Source: a virus. Taken from it: DNA of 64,000 bases. Of the stretch, positions 1-7,232 are shown piece by piece; positions within the stretch are counted from its first letter, which is position 1; every line of letters starts with the position of its first letter. A program made the position numbers and the translations under genes. Where the stretch lies: positions 33,470 through 97,469 of the IMG/VR virus record IMGVR_UViG_3300006028_000001; one strand, 5' to 3'. The notes beneath the pieces are model-generated. The model saw only the letters and a program-made list of their open reading frames with translations, searched no databases and was not told where the DNA came from.

Positions 1-1
1 C

Positions 2-970
2 GCGGCCAGGACGGGCAGCGGCTACTACTACGGGTCGGGTAACAGCCGCGGCAACAGCGCCAACGTCACCACCAGCACGGTGGCGGCGTCCACCCACAAG
101 GTGACCGCCACCGTCGCGTCGGTGCGCGGCGCGGTCTGCTACGACTGGTTCCAGTCGGCGGACGGTAACACCTGGTACTACTACACCACCACCACCGTCA
201 ACACGGTGACGATGACCAAGACGATCTCGGCCAACGAGCCGTTCCCGTCGGCAACCACCTGCCCGGACCTGTCCACCACGTGGAAGGGCACGGCCAGCAC
301 CAAACCCACCATCAACACCGCGGCGGACAACGGCAGCGCGAACGCCAACGACTACGACGGCTTCCTCGCCAGCCTGTGCGGCGACTACAGCTCGACCGGC
401 CAGTGGGCGCAGTCCGGCACCGCCACGGCGAACCCGTCGTACAACTCCAGCCTCGACGGTGCGGCGCTGACCCTGACCGGCGGCACCGTCACCGAGATTG
501 AGGCGAACCTGTTCCTGCCGCTGTGGCAGCAGGTCAAGTGCTCCCCGACCGCGCTGATGGTCAACGCGGTGCAGGCGCAGGAGATCGCCAACCTGGTTCT
601 CGGCGCCAACAGCGCGACCACGTTCCTGACCACCGACAAGGCCGGCCGTGTGTCCACCACGGCAGGCGGTCGGGTCGGCGAGATCGTGAACGCGCCCGCC
701 GGCGGTGTGACCGTGCCGATCGAGGTGCACGTGTCGCTGCCGCCGGGCACCATCGTCGCGCGTACCGACCGGGTCCCGTTCCCGCAGGCCAACATCTCCA
801 GTGTGCTGGAGTACCGGGCGCTGCGTGACACCGCCCAGTTCGACTACGGCATCAGCCGGGTGGCGAACACGGCCGGTGGGGGGCCGCGTAAGGAATTCGA
901 GATCCGGTCAAATGGGGCGTTTCTGAACCGCGCTCCGGTGGCCATGGCGGTCATGCAGAACGTCGGCTAA
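2..970 (+). CDS. major capsid protein, C-terminal part (runs in from the left edge)
   Basis: The frame is open from the first bases, so the true start lies upstream of the window; an apparent GTG start at 80 is only internal. The C-terminal 150 residues (tail-end pattern EIEANLFLPLW, then a stretch on avoiding or keeping GGRVGEIVN, ending AMAVMQNVG) look like the P-domain and A-domain end of an HK97-fold actinophage capsid protein. The N-terminal visible part, rich in Gly, Thr and Tyr (about residues 5-70), resembles an inserted beta-sandwich decoration domain. It is followed by a hairpin and then by other virion genes in head-to-tail order, which supports the call. The capsid identity is inferred from position and general fold features rather than from a signature motif. 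Confidence 0.7.
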   Translation, partial: AARTGSGYYYGSGNSRGNSANVTTSTVAASTHKVTATVASVRGAVCYDWFQSADGNTWYYYTTTTVNTVTMTKTISANEPFPSATTCPDLSTTWKGTASTKPTINTAADNGSANANDYDGFLASLCGDYSSTGQWAQSGTATANPSYNSSLDGAALTLTGGTVTEIEANLFLPLWQQVKCSPTALMVNAVQAQEIANLVLGANSATTFLTTDKAGRVSTTAGGRVGEIVNAPAGGVTVPIEVHVSLPPGTIVARTDRVPFPQANISSVLEYRALRDTAQFDYGISRVANTAGGGPRKEFEIRSNGAFLNRAPVAMAVMQNVG

Positions 971-1014
971 CCCCGCAACAGCGCGGACCAGCCGCCGCTA
1001 CCTCTCCGAAGTCG

Positions 1015-1060
1015 CGCGGTCCCCGGCAGGAGTCGCCACCTGCCCCCGCCGGGGACCGCG
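1015..1060 (+). terminator. strong hairpin after the capsid gene
   Basis: Arms at 1015-1027 (CGCGGTCCCCGGC) and 1048-1060 pair perfectly over 13 bp around a 20-base loop. No T-run follows, so it may be a processing or attenuation hairpin rather than a full terminator. Its place directly after the most highly expressed gene of the operon fits partial termination. Confidence 0.6.
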
Positions 1061-1088
1061 TGCCACCCGCCCACCTTGAGGAGCCTCC

Positions 1089-1700
1089 GTGCCCAACCCC
1101 AACGACGGGCTGATCGCCCCCTACGCCGGCACCGTCGGCCTGGTCGACACGCAGGCGTACCCCGCCGTCGCCGAGTACTACCTCAACGGCCAGCCCACCT
1201 TCCTGCGGGCCAACCTGATGCGGTCGACGGCCGTGGCGAACCTGGCGGCACTGTCAACCGGGGTGATGACCTCAACAGCGGTCCTGCTGTACGCCGGGGA
1301 CGTCGTCACCAACCTGACGTTCATCTCCGGTGCCACCGCGGCGGGCACACCGACTCACTGGTGGTTCGCTCTGTACGACACGGCGTCGACGCCGAACCTG
1401 CTCGGCCAGTCCGCCGACCAGACCTCCGGGGCGTGGGCGGCCAACACCGCCAAGACGCTGGCCCTGGCGTCGCCGTACACGGTGACTACGACCGGCATCT
1501 ACGAGGCGGCGGTGAACGTCACCGCTACCACCCCACCCACTCTGGTCGGCGCCTCGGTGCAGACCGGTGCGGCCGGAGCGGTCGTCTCGGGCATGAGGAT
1601 CCTGGCGCAGACGTCCGGGTCGTCCCTGACGACCACCGCACCGTCGACGATCGCCTCCCCGACAACGGTCGGGACGGTTCCGCTGGTCATCATCACCTGA
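1089..1700 (+). CDS. virion-associated protein of unknown function (Thr/Ala-rich beta protein)
   Basis: A 203-residue protein starting at GTG 1089, with Shine-Dalgarno GAGGAG at 1078-1083. The composition (many Thr, Ala, Ser and small hydrophobic residues, almost no Lys) and lack of predicted helices suggest a beta-rich surface or fibre protein. It sits between the capsid gene and the head-tail connector genes, where phages often place decoration or head-fibre proteins. I recognise no domain; a capsid decoration or head-fibre role is inference from position. Confidence 0.75.
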   Translation: MPNPNDGLIAPYAGTVGLVDTQAYPAVAEYYLNGQPTFLRANLMRSTAVANLAALSTGVMTSTAVLLYAGDVVTNLTFISGATAAGTPTHWWFALYDTASTPNLLGQSADQTSGAWAANTAKTLALASPYTVTTTGIYEAAVNVTATTPPTLVGASVQTGAAGAVVSGMRILAQTSGSSLTTTAPSTIASPTTVGTVPLVIIT

Positions 1701-1732
1701 CCGGCATCCACGACACGAAGGAGCGCGACGCG

Positions 1733-2083
1733 ATGCGCCTCTACCCTCGGGCGGGTCAGACCGCCATCGACGACCCGGAGCATGGGCACTTCGACGCCGG
1801 CCCAGACGGCGGTTTCGACCTGCCTGAGCCGCTCGGCGAGCGGCTGCGCCGGTTCCACGTCGACCGGGCACCGATGTGGGAAACCGACATCGAGCGGCAG
1901 AGCCGGCTCATCAGCGAGGAGCTGGAGCGGCGCAAGGATCCGGCGACGCTACTGGAGGCGGTGGAGCAGATCATGCGCGCGGCCCAGGCGTCGGCTGGCG
2001 CGCAGGCGGTTGCCGCCACGCAGGCCCCGGCCGCGAAGGCCCGTGTCACGAAGAAGGCCGCACCACCCGCGTCAACCGAGTAA
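1733..2083 (+). CDS. small charged protein in the head module
   Basis: 116 residues from ATG 1733, with GAAGGAG at 1717-1723. The middle holds an amphipathic helix rich in Arg and Glu (about residues 35-75). The C-terminus is an Ala-rich, Lys/Arg-containing tail that is probably disordered. No known domain. Its position between a putative head protein and the connector genes suggests a structural or assembly helper. Confidence 0.7.
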   Translation: MRLYPRAGQTAIDDPEHGHFDAGPDGGFDLPEPLGERLRRFHVDRAPMWETDIERQSRLISEELERRKDPATLLEAVEQIMRAAQASAGAQAVAATQAPAAKARVTKKAAPPASTE

Positions 2084-2089
2084 GCCCCG

Positions 2090-2554
2090 GTGATCCTGGT
2101 TCCGCACACCCGCCTGCACCCGACGACCGCACGGCTGCTGAACCGGCATGCGCCAGGGCACCGACGGGCGCGGATCGGCCCGCGCGACATTGAGGCGTAC
2201 TGGGTGCTGCTGGCCCAGGCGTGGCGCGAACCGGGGGGCCTGATTGTCGTCGAGCACGACGTCGGGATTCACGCCGCGGTAATGCCAGAGTTCACGCGGT
2301 GCTCGCAACCGTGGTGCGGCTTCCCGTACCCGATCGGCGAGCAGCTGCTGGTGTGCCTGGGCTGCTGCCGGTTCACCGCGGAGTTGAAGACGGCCGAGCC
2401 GGACCTGCTCGACGCGGTGGGCCAGGACGACTCCGGTGGGATGCCGGCGCGGCACTGGAAGTACCTGGATGTGAAGATCCTGGACCACCTGCGGCGACGC
2501 GGCTACCAGCAGCATCGACACGAGCCGGCCGTGGCGCACTACCACCGGTACTGA
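2090..2554 (+). CDS. glycosyltransferase-like protein
   Basis: 154 residues from GTG 2090, six bases after the previous stop. The centre has an acidic strand (VVEHDVGIH) that resembles the metal-binding acidic motif of small glycosyltransferase-like proteins in actinophage structural operons. It is followed by an aromatic/Cys segment (CSQPWCGFPYP) and LGCCRF. That arrangement, with cysteines flanking WCxFPYP, is what I recall for this family. The alternative is an unrelated zinc-binding structural protein using the four cysteines. If an enzyme, it may decorate virion proteins; no substrate can be read from the sequence. Confidence 0.5.
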   Translation: MILVPHTRLHPTTARLLNRHAPGHRRARIGPRDIEAYWVLLAQAWREPGGLIVVEHDVGIHAAVMPEFTRCSQPWCGFPYPIGEQLLVCLGCCRFTAELKTAEPDLLDAVGQDDSGGMPARHWKYLDVKILDHLRRRGYQQHRHEPAVAHYHRY

Positions 2555-2572
2555 CGTAGGCGGGGAGGCGAC

Positions 2573-3511
2573 GTGGCCACCCCGTATGTCACCGTCGAAG
2601 CCCTGCTTAACGCCCCGACAGGTGTGTCGTGGTCGATCATTCCTCAGCCGCGCGCAGACACGCAGAGCATGCGGGCTGAGGTCACGAACATGACCTGGCG
2701 TGCGACGAGCATGGTCGACAGCTACTGCAACCAGGTACTGCGCGCCACGGTCGACAACGAGCAGTTGACCGGCCCGGGCTCGCCGCGGGTCGGCATCGAA
2801 CCCGGCTCCCGCAACGGTGTGCTCATTATGCGCCGCTGGCCGGTCATCCAGGTGCTGGCGATCCAAACCGCCCGTAACAACACCTTCCCGCGGGCGTGGT
2901 CAACCATCCCGGCCGGCATGTACGAGCCGGCCCATCCGCTGATCAACCAGGAGACGGATTCGGCGTCGGCAACGATGCCCGACGGCGCGCAGAAGATCCT
3001 GGTTGCGCCCGACTTCATCGACTGGCGTTATGGCCGCAACGGCTATCGGGTGCTCACCTCCTACACCAATGGCTGGCCGCACACCTCCCTGACCGGTTCG
3101 GCCACCGCTGGCGCGACCACTCTCGCCGTGGACGACGTGACCGGCTGGGCCGGCGCGTCCGGGTTCGTCTACGACGGGCTGACCACCGAAACCGTCACGG
3201 TCACCAGCGTCGCGGCCGCCACGCCGCTGACCCTGCCCAACGGGGTCGGCACCGCACAGACCGGACCGGGCACGCTGACCCTGTCGACCGGCCTGAGCTA
3301 CGCCCACGCGCCGGGGGTGATGGTGTCCGCGCTACCGGCCAACGTCATCTGGGCAACGGTGCTGGCGGCCGCCTGCCAGGCACTGGAAAGCGGCATCGAC
3401 GCGATCACCATCCAGAACCTGCCCGGGTCGCAGACGGTCGGCGGGCACGGGGTGCAGGATCTGGAGAAGCAGTGGCAGGAACTGCTGTGCCCGTACCGGC
3501 GGGTGATCTGA
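2573..3511 (+). CDS. head-tail connector (adaptor) protein with an inserted beta domain
   Basis: 312 residues from GTG 2573, preceded by GGGGAGG at 2563-2569. The N-terminal helical part (residues 1-65) and the C-terminal helix (residues 235-310) match the all-helical gp6-like adaptors that dock on the portal ring. Between them lies a Thr/Gly-rich insertion of about 60 residues (roughly 165-225) with the TTLAVDDVTGW pattern of beta-rich phage modules. The following neck gene starts one base after the stop. Function is inferred from gene order plus this architecture. Confidence 0.65.
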   Translation: MATPYVTVEALLNAPTGVSWSIIPQPRADTQSMRAEVTNMTWRATSMVDSYCNQVLRATVDNEQLTGPGSPRVGIEPGSRNGVLIMRRWPVIQVLAIQTARNNTFPRAWSTIPAGMYEPAHPLINQETDSASATMPDGAQKILVAPDFIDWRYGRNGYRVLTSYTNGWPHTSLTGSATAGATTLAVDDVTGWAGASGFVYDGLTTETVTVTSVAAATPLTLPNGVGTAQTGPGTLTLSTGLSYAHAPGVMVSALPANVIWATVLAAACQALESGIDAITIQNLPGSQTVGGHGVQDLEKQWQELLCPYRRVI

Positions 3512-3512
3512 C

Positions 3513-4004
3513 ATGCCACTCAACAGCATCCAATGCTACGTAAAGGGCATCCTCGACGGTCTCCCGATCCCCGGGTCGACGCAGAGCCTCGATGCGTTCG
3601 TCACCCCACCAACCGTCGACAACCTCGACAACCCCAAGGCGTACATCTGGGGTGCGCGGATGCGCGGCACCCGGCAGACCATGCCCCGTGGGATCGCGCC
3701 GGCGGCCGGGTTCAAAAAGCTGATGTGGAACGTCGACGTGTACCTCAGTTACGAGACCAACCCGGACGACGCCAACATCGACCAGGAGTTCCCGCTGATC
3801 GTCGACGCGGTGATGGCCGCCCTGTGGTCGACCACCATGCCGACGTTCATCACCGACCCAACCACCGGCTTGAAAACGCAGCTGCTCGCGATCGGCGAGG
3901 ACTTCGACTTCGAGTACCCGCCGGAGAAGGCCCCGGCCACCCTGCGGATGGTGTACTACACGGCCCGGCTGGGTCTGAGCGTGCAAGAGGCGGTGCAAGC
4001 CTGA
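3513..4004 (+). CDS. neck / tail-terminator-type protein
   Basis: 163 residues from ATG 3513, one base after the connector gene. It has an alpha/beta composition with a central basic segment and conserved-looking aromatic patches (WNVDVYLSYE, DFDFEYPPEK). It occupies the slot of the head-closure or tail-terminator gene in siphoviruses, between the adaptor and the HK97-gp10-like gene. The stop overlaps the next ATG. Confidence 0.6.
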   Translation: MPLNSIQCYVKGILDGLPIPGSTQSLDAFVTPPTVDNLDNPKAYIWGARMRGTRQTMPRGIAPAAGFKKLMWNVDVYLSYETNPDDANIDQEFPLIVDAVMAALWSTTMPTFITDPTTGLKTQLLAIGEDFDFEYPPEKAPATLRMVYYTARLGLSVQEAVQA

Positions 4005-4459
4005 TGTTCTCCTTCACCGAGTCCGGTTCGGAGCAGCTGAGTGGGCTGCGTGGGTTCCGCTTCGCTGAAGTCGCAGCCGAATGGGGTGCCCGCGTCGAGC
4101 CTCGGGTTGAGCAGGCGGTGAAGGCGCAGGCGCCGGTCGGGAAGGGTCCCGGCGCGGGGACGCTGCGAGACTCCATCCGGGTGCGGATCCTGCCGGGTGT
4201 CGCCGACGTGAAGGTGGAATGCACATCGTCGGCGGCGTACGCCGGCTATGTCGTCAAGGGCACCCGGTCGCACGACATCCGCCCCCGCCGCACCAAGGCG
4301 CTGTACTGGGCCGACGGCGGCGGCAGCCACTGGGCGCGGCTGGTGCACCACCCCGGCACGAAGGCGAACAACTTCGCCGCGCGCGCGTTGCGTGACATCA
4401 CCCCGCATCTGGCCGAGCAGATGGCCGCCATCACCACCCGACGACTCGGCGGCGGCTGA
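4004..4459 (+). CDS. HK97 gp10-like neck protein
   Basis: 151 residues; ATG 4004 overlaps the TGA of the previous gene. The signature is a Gly-Thr-x-x-His-x-Ile-x-Pro loop (VKGTRSHDIRPRR, about residues 84-96) after an RDSI strand, plus a C-terminal amphipathic helix. This is the usual form of HK97 gp10-like head-tail joining proteins. Longer upstream readings in this frame overlap the previous gene out of phase and are rejected. Confidence 0.75.
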   Translation: MFSFTESGSEQLSGLRGFRFAEVAAEWGARVEPRVEQAVKAQAPVGKGPGAGTLRDSIRVRILPGVADVKVECTSSAAYAGYVVKGTRSHDIRPRRTKALYWADGGGSHWARLVHHPGTKANNFAARALRDITPHLAEQMAAITTRRLGGG

Positions 4460-4461
4460 CC

Positions 4462-4752
4462 GTGCCACGCGTGCAACTTCCCGAAGGCGCCCGCGCGGTC
4501 GCCGCGGACGGAACGGATCGGTACACCGCCGGCCCGGGCGACACGGTGAACGTCTCCGCCGGCCACGCCGCCGCGATCCGCCGATACGCGCGCCGCGGCC
4601 CGACCCGGGGTGAATCGTTTGCGGTCGCCACCCGCCGCGGCCGGTCCTGCCCGTCGTGTCGACGTCGGTGGAATGTGTGGACCCTCGAATGTCCACGTTG
4701 CGGGCGGGCAACCGAACCGGAGTTCGACCAGGACAGGGAGATGGACACATGA
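4462..4752 (+). CDS. small zinc-ribbon protein
   Basis: 96 residues from GTG 4462. The C-terminal half has two CPxC knuckles (CPSC and CPRC) separated by about 16 residues, the pattern of a zinc ribbon. The N-terminal half is acidic and Ala/Gly-rich. It is translationally coupled to the next gene (ATGA overlap at 4749-4752). Placement between neck and tail-tube genes is unusual for a zinc ribbon, and no function is evident. Confidence 0.65.
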   Translation: MPRVQLPEGARAVAADGTDRYTAGPGDTVNVSAGHAAAIRRYARRGPTRGESFAVATRRGRSCPSCRRRWNVWTLECPRCGRATEPEFDQDREMDT

Positions 4753-5078
4753 GCATGCCCGACCCGGCGATCGCCCCCGGCGTCGACCCGGACGTCGACA
4801 CCGAACCGACCGAGACGCCGGATGTGGCGATCCGCAACATCGACGACGAGATCACCGTCATCGGTGTCGGTGCGTGGCCGACCGGCGAGGTCATGCACGT
4901 CCCGGCGTGGCTGGCCGCACGGCTGCTACAGAGTCCGGCCCGGTTCGTCGAGGCCGACAAGGCCAAGCTCGACGACGCGAACGCCGAGTCCGACACGGCA
5001 CCGACCAAGGCCGGACGCAGGACGCGCACCATCCCCGATGCCGCACCGGACGGCGAGCCGGCGAGCACCACCGACTGA
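4749..5078 (+). CDS. small acidic protein of the tail module
   Basis: 109 residues. ATG 4749 overlaps the previous stop as ATGA, which decides this start over an in-frame upstream one at 4656. It has a short folded core (about residues 28-75) between disordered, Asp/Thr/Pro-rich ends. No family recognised. Confidence 0.65.
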   Translation: MSMPDPAIAPGVDPDVDTEPTETPDVAIRNIDDEITVIGVGAWPTGEVMHVPAWLAARLLQSPARFVEADKAKLDDANAESDTAPTKAGRRTRTIPDAAPDGEPASTTD

Positions 5079-5164
5079 CCCGCACCACCGGCCCAAACCC
5101 CCACCTGGCGACCCGACCCGAAGCCTTGCCCGCGCCCCGTGCGCCGATCCCATAGGAGCAGTGC

Positions 5165-6379
5165 ATGCCCACCACCGTCGTCGAGCGCTACGGGTCGCTG
5201 TCCGCCACCGGCTTCGCGAAGGAAACCACGTTCGGCACGCCCGTCACGGCCACCACGTTCGTGCCGATGACCGGCAACAGCCTCGAACTCGACCCGGGCC
5301 TGTTCGGCCCGAAGGTGATGTTCGGGCAGCGCGACGTCAACACGTTCCCGCTATACGGCCAGTACAAGAACGCCGGGTCGCTGAACTTCCCGCTGTTCCC
5401 CACCATGGGTTTGGCACTGCTGGCCGGCTCCATCGGTGCGGACGGCGCCGTCGGCTCCGGGGTGACCGGCACCGGCTCGGCTTCGCCGAACACGCTGAAC
5501 GGGGCGACCATCGCCGGCGCCACCACGGTCACCCTGACTTCCGCGACCGGATACACCAACGGTTCGTTCATTCAGGTCGATGTCAACGGGACCGGCCCGA
5601 CGACCACCGCCGAAGTCCGGAAGATCACCAACGTGTCCACCAACACGTTGACCCTGGACACCGCCCTGGTCTACGCGCACGCCAACGGCGCGGCCACGAA
5701 GGTCGTGACGGCGCCTTTCACCCACAGCATCACCCAGGCGAACACGCTGCCGTCGTTCACGGTAGAGAAGAACCTCGGCAACTTCGAGTCGCTGCAGTTC
5801 GCCGGGGCGAAGGTCAACAAGTTCGACCTGCAGGTCAGCAACGGCAACTCCGAGGCCGCCTGCTCGGTGGATCTGATGGCCAAGTCGGCGGCGGTGCTGG
5901 CCACACCCACGGCGATCACGGTGACGAACGAGTCCCCGTACGTGTTCGCCGAGTGCACCACCTCGTTCAACAGCCAGTCGATCACGCAGACGACCAGTGC
6001 TGAGGTGACGGTCGAAAACGGGCTGAAGGACACCTACACCTTCAATGCCAGCCACAACCTGCAGTTCCTCACCCCCGTCACACTGAAGGTTAGCGGCAAG
6101 ACGGACCTGGTGTTCACCAGCCTCGACGACGCCACCTGGGGCTACTGGACGCAGATGACCGCCGGCACGACCGGTGCGCTGTCGGTGGCGCTGACCCACC
6201 CGGCCAGCGCCGGCGCGGTGACCCTGTCGATGCCGAAGGCGGTCATCCGCACCTCCACGGACGCGGTGAAGATGGACGACGTGATCATCACGACGCTCAA
6301 CTTCGACGCCTACCTGAACCTGTCGACGCTGCAGACCATCACCGCCACCGTCGTCAACGCCAACTGGCTGGCCTACTGA
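5165..6379 (+). CDS. major tail (tube) protein
   Basis: 404 residues from ATG 5165, with AGGAG just upstream. The protein is Thr/Gly/Val-rich and beta-stranded. It carries an inner Ig-like insertion (about residues 110-180, with TTVTLTSATGYT repeats), a common feature of actinophage tail-tube subunits. The gene immediately precedes the two overlapping tail-chaperone genes and the tape measure, the invariant siphovirus order. Confidence rests mainly on that order. Confidence 0.75.
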   Translation: MPTTVVERYGSLSATGFAKETTFGTPVTATTFVPMTGNSLELDPGLFGPKVMFGQRDVNTFPLYGQYKNAGSLNFPLFPTMGLALLAGSIGADGAVGSGVTGTGSASPNTLNGATIAGATTVTLTSATGYTNGSFIQVDVNGTGPTTTAEVRKITNVSTNTLTLDTALVYAHANGAATKVVTAPFTHSITQANTLPSFTVEKNLGNFESLQFAGAKVNKFDLQVSNGNSEAACSVDLMAKSAAVLATPTAITVTNESPYVFAECTTSFNSQSITQTTSAEVTVENGLKDTYTFNASHNLQFLTPVTLKVSGKTDLVFTSLDDATWGYWTQMTAGTTGALSVALTHPASAGAVTLSMPKAVIRTSTDAVKMDDVIITTLNFDAYLNLSTLQTITATVVNANWLAY

Positions 6380-6421
6380 CGTTGGCGCTACCGATCTACC
6401 GAACAGAAAGCGACGCGACGC

Positions 6422-6886
6422 ATGAGTTTCCTGGGACGGGTGTACGGCCAAACCGACAAAGTCGAGTTGGGCGGCGGCTACTACGTCGCCGTCAAACGGT
6501 TCCTGTCGGTGGCCGAAACCGCACGGGCCGAAGCGGTGCGCATGTCCAAGGACATCCGCTCCGAGGTCGACAACGACAGCAAACGGGCCACCTCCGTCAT
6601 CACCGTCGACCAGCAGGCATACAACGTCGAGATCATGGTCGCGGCCATCGACGACTGGAACCTCGACGACGACAACGGGCCACTGCCGCTGCCGCCGTAC
6701 ATCCCTGGCAAACCCACCGGCGACGACCCGGCCAACCGGGTGCGCCGGGAGTCGGTCGGTCGGCTGCCGGACTTCGCCGTCAAGCGGATCCTGACGAAGA
6801 TCAAGGAGAACGAGGAGGCGGGGCTCGACCCGGAGTCGCTGGCCGCCTTTCCAGGCGAGAGTGAAGGCGCACCTGAGCAAGCCTGA
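6422..6886 (+). CDS. tail assembly chaperone, first product (G-like)
   Basis: 154 residues from ATG 6422. It has a basic/acidic helical core (residues 25-80) and a proline-rich middle, as in the G-type chaperones that coat the tape measure during tail assembly. Its 3' end overlaps the next frame by 26 bases. A possible +1 slip at 6848-6851 would join the two, giving the usual G/GT pair. Confidence 0.7.
   Translation: MSFLGRVYGQTDKVELGGGYYVAVKRFLSVAETARAEAVRMSKDIRSEVDNDSKRATSVITVDQQAYNVEIMVAAIDDWNLDDDNGPLPLPPYIPGKPTGDDPANRVRRESVGRLPDFAVKRILTKIKENEEAGLDPESLAAFPGESEGAPEQA
6848..6851 (+). other. possible +1 ribosomal frameshift site in the tail chaperone pair
   Basis: The G-like frame reads TTT then CCA here. 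Sliding forward one base turns the rare UUU codon into UUC, the codon preferred by tRNA-Phe in GC-rich actinobacteria. The ribosome would then enter the frame of the second chaperone, 10 bases before its GTG. Seen: frames, overlap and slippery base pattern. Inferred: that slippage is used. Confidence 0.35.
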
Positions 6887-7211
6887 CCTGCTGCCGGCGC
6901 CCGAGGCGTACCGCATGTACTGCCTGGAACGCCGGTTCTGGGAGGAGTTCGGGGCGCCGCAACCGCCGCTGGACGACTGGCCGCGCCGCAAGGTGGCCGA
7001 ATACATCTGCGTTCAGCGCGCGATCGACGAGGTGGAGCAGGAGCGGGCGCAGCGCGACCAACGCGCCAACTCCGCCGGGCTACCCAACGGCACGGCGCGG
7101 CCGACCACCCCGGCTGACATCACGGACCAGGCGTACCAGCAGTTGCGAGCGCAGGCTGTGCCGCCACCGATGCCGAGCGCGGCACCGGCAGTCGCTGCGA
7201 CATCCACCTGA
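6861..7211 (+). CDS. tail assembly chaperone, second part (T-like)
   Basis: 116 residues if begun at GTG 6861; more likely the C-terminal half of a G-T fusion made by +1 frameshifting. The core (residues 15-60, with FWEEFG and a PLDDWPRRKVAEY patch) has the look of T-type chaperone segments of actinophages. The C-terminus is Pro/Ala-rich. No good ribosome site precedes GTG 6861, which favours frameshifting or tight coupling. Confidence 0.65.
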   Translation: MKAHLSKPDLLPAPEAYRMYCLERRFWEEFGAPQPPLDDWPRRKVAEYICVQRAIDEVEQERAQRDQRANSAGLPNGTARPTTPADITDQAYQQLRAQAVPPPMPSAAPAVAATST

Positions 7212-7232
7212 CCGGTCGCAGGGGGGGTCGCG

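Noticed and set aside
1076-2083. A long rightward frame spanning two head-module genes
   Set aside because: Only the part from ATG 1733 has a ribosome site; the first part lies under the gene at 1089 in another phase.
5351-7006. A 551-codon antisense frame opposite the tail genes
   Set aside because: Same reason: it mirrors the codon pattern of the genes on the + strand.
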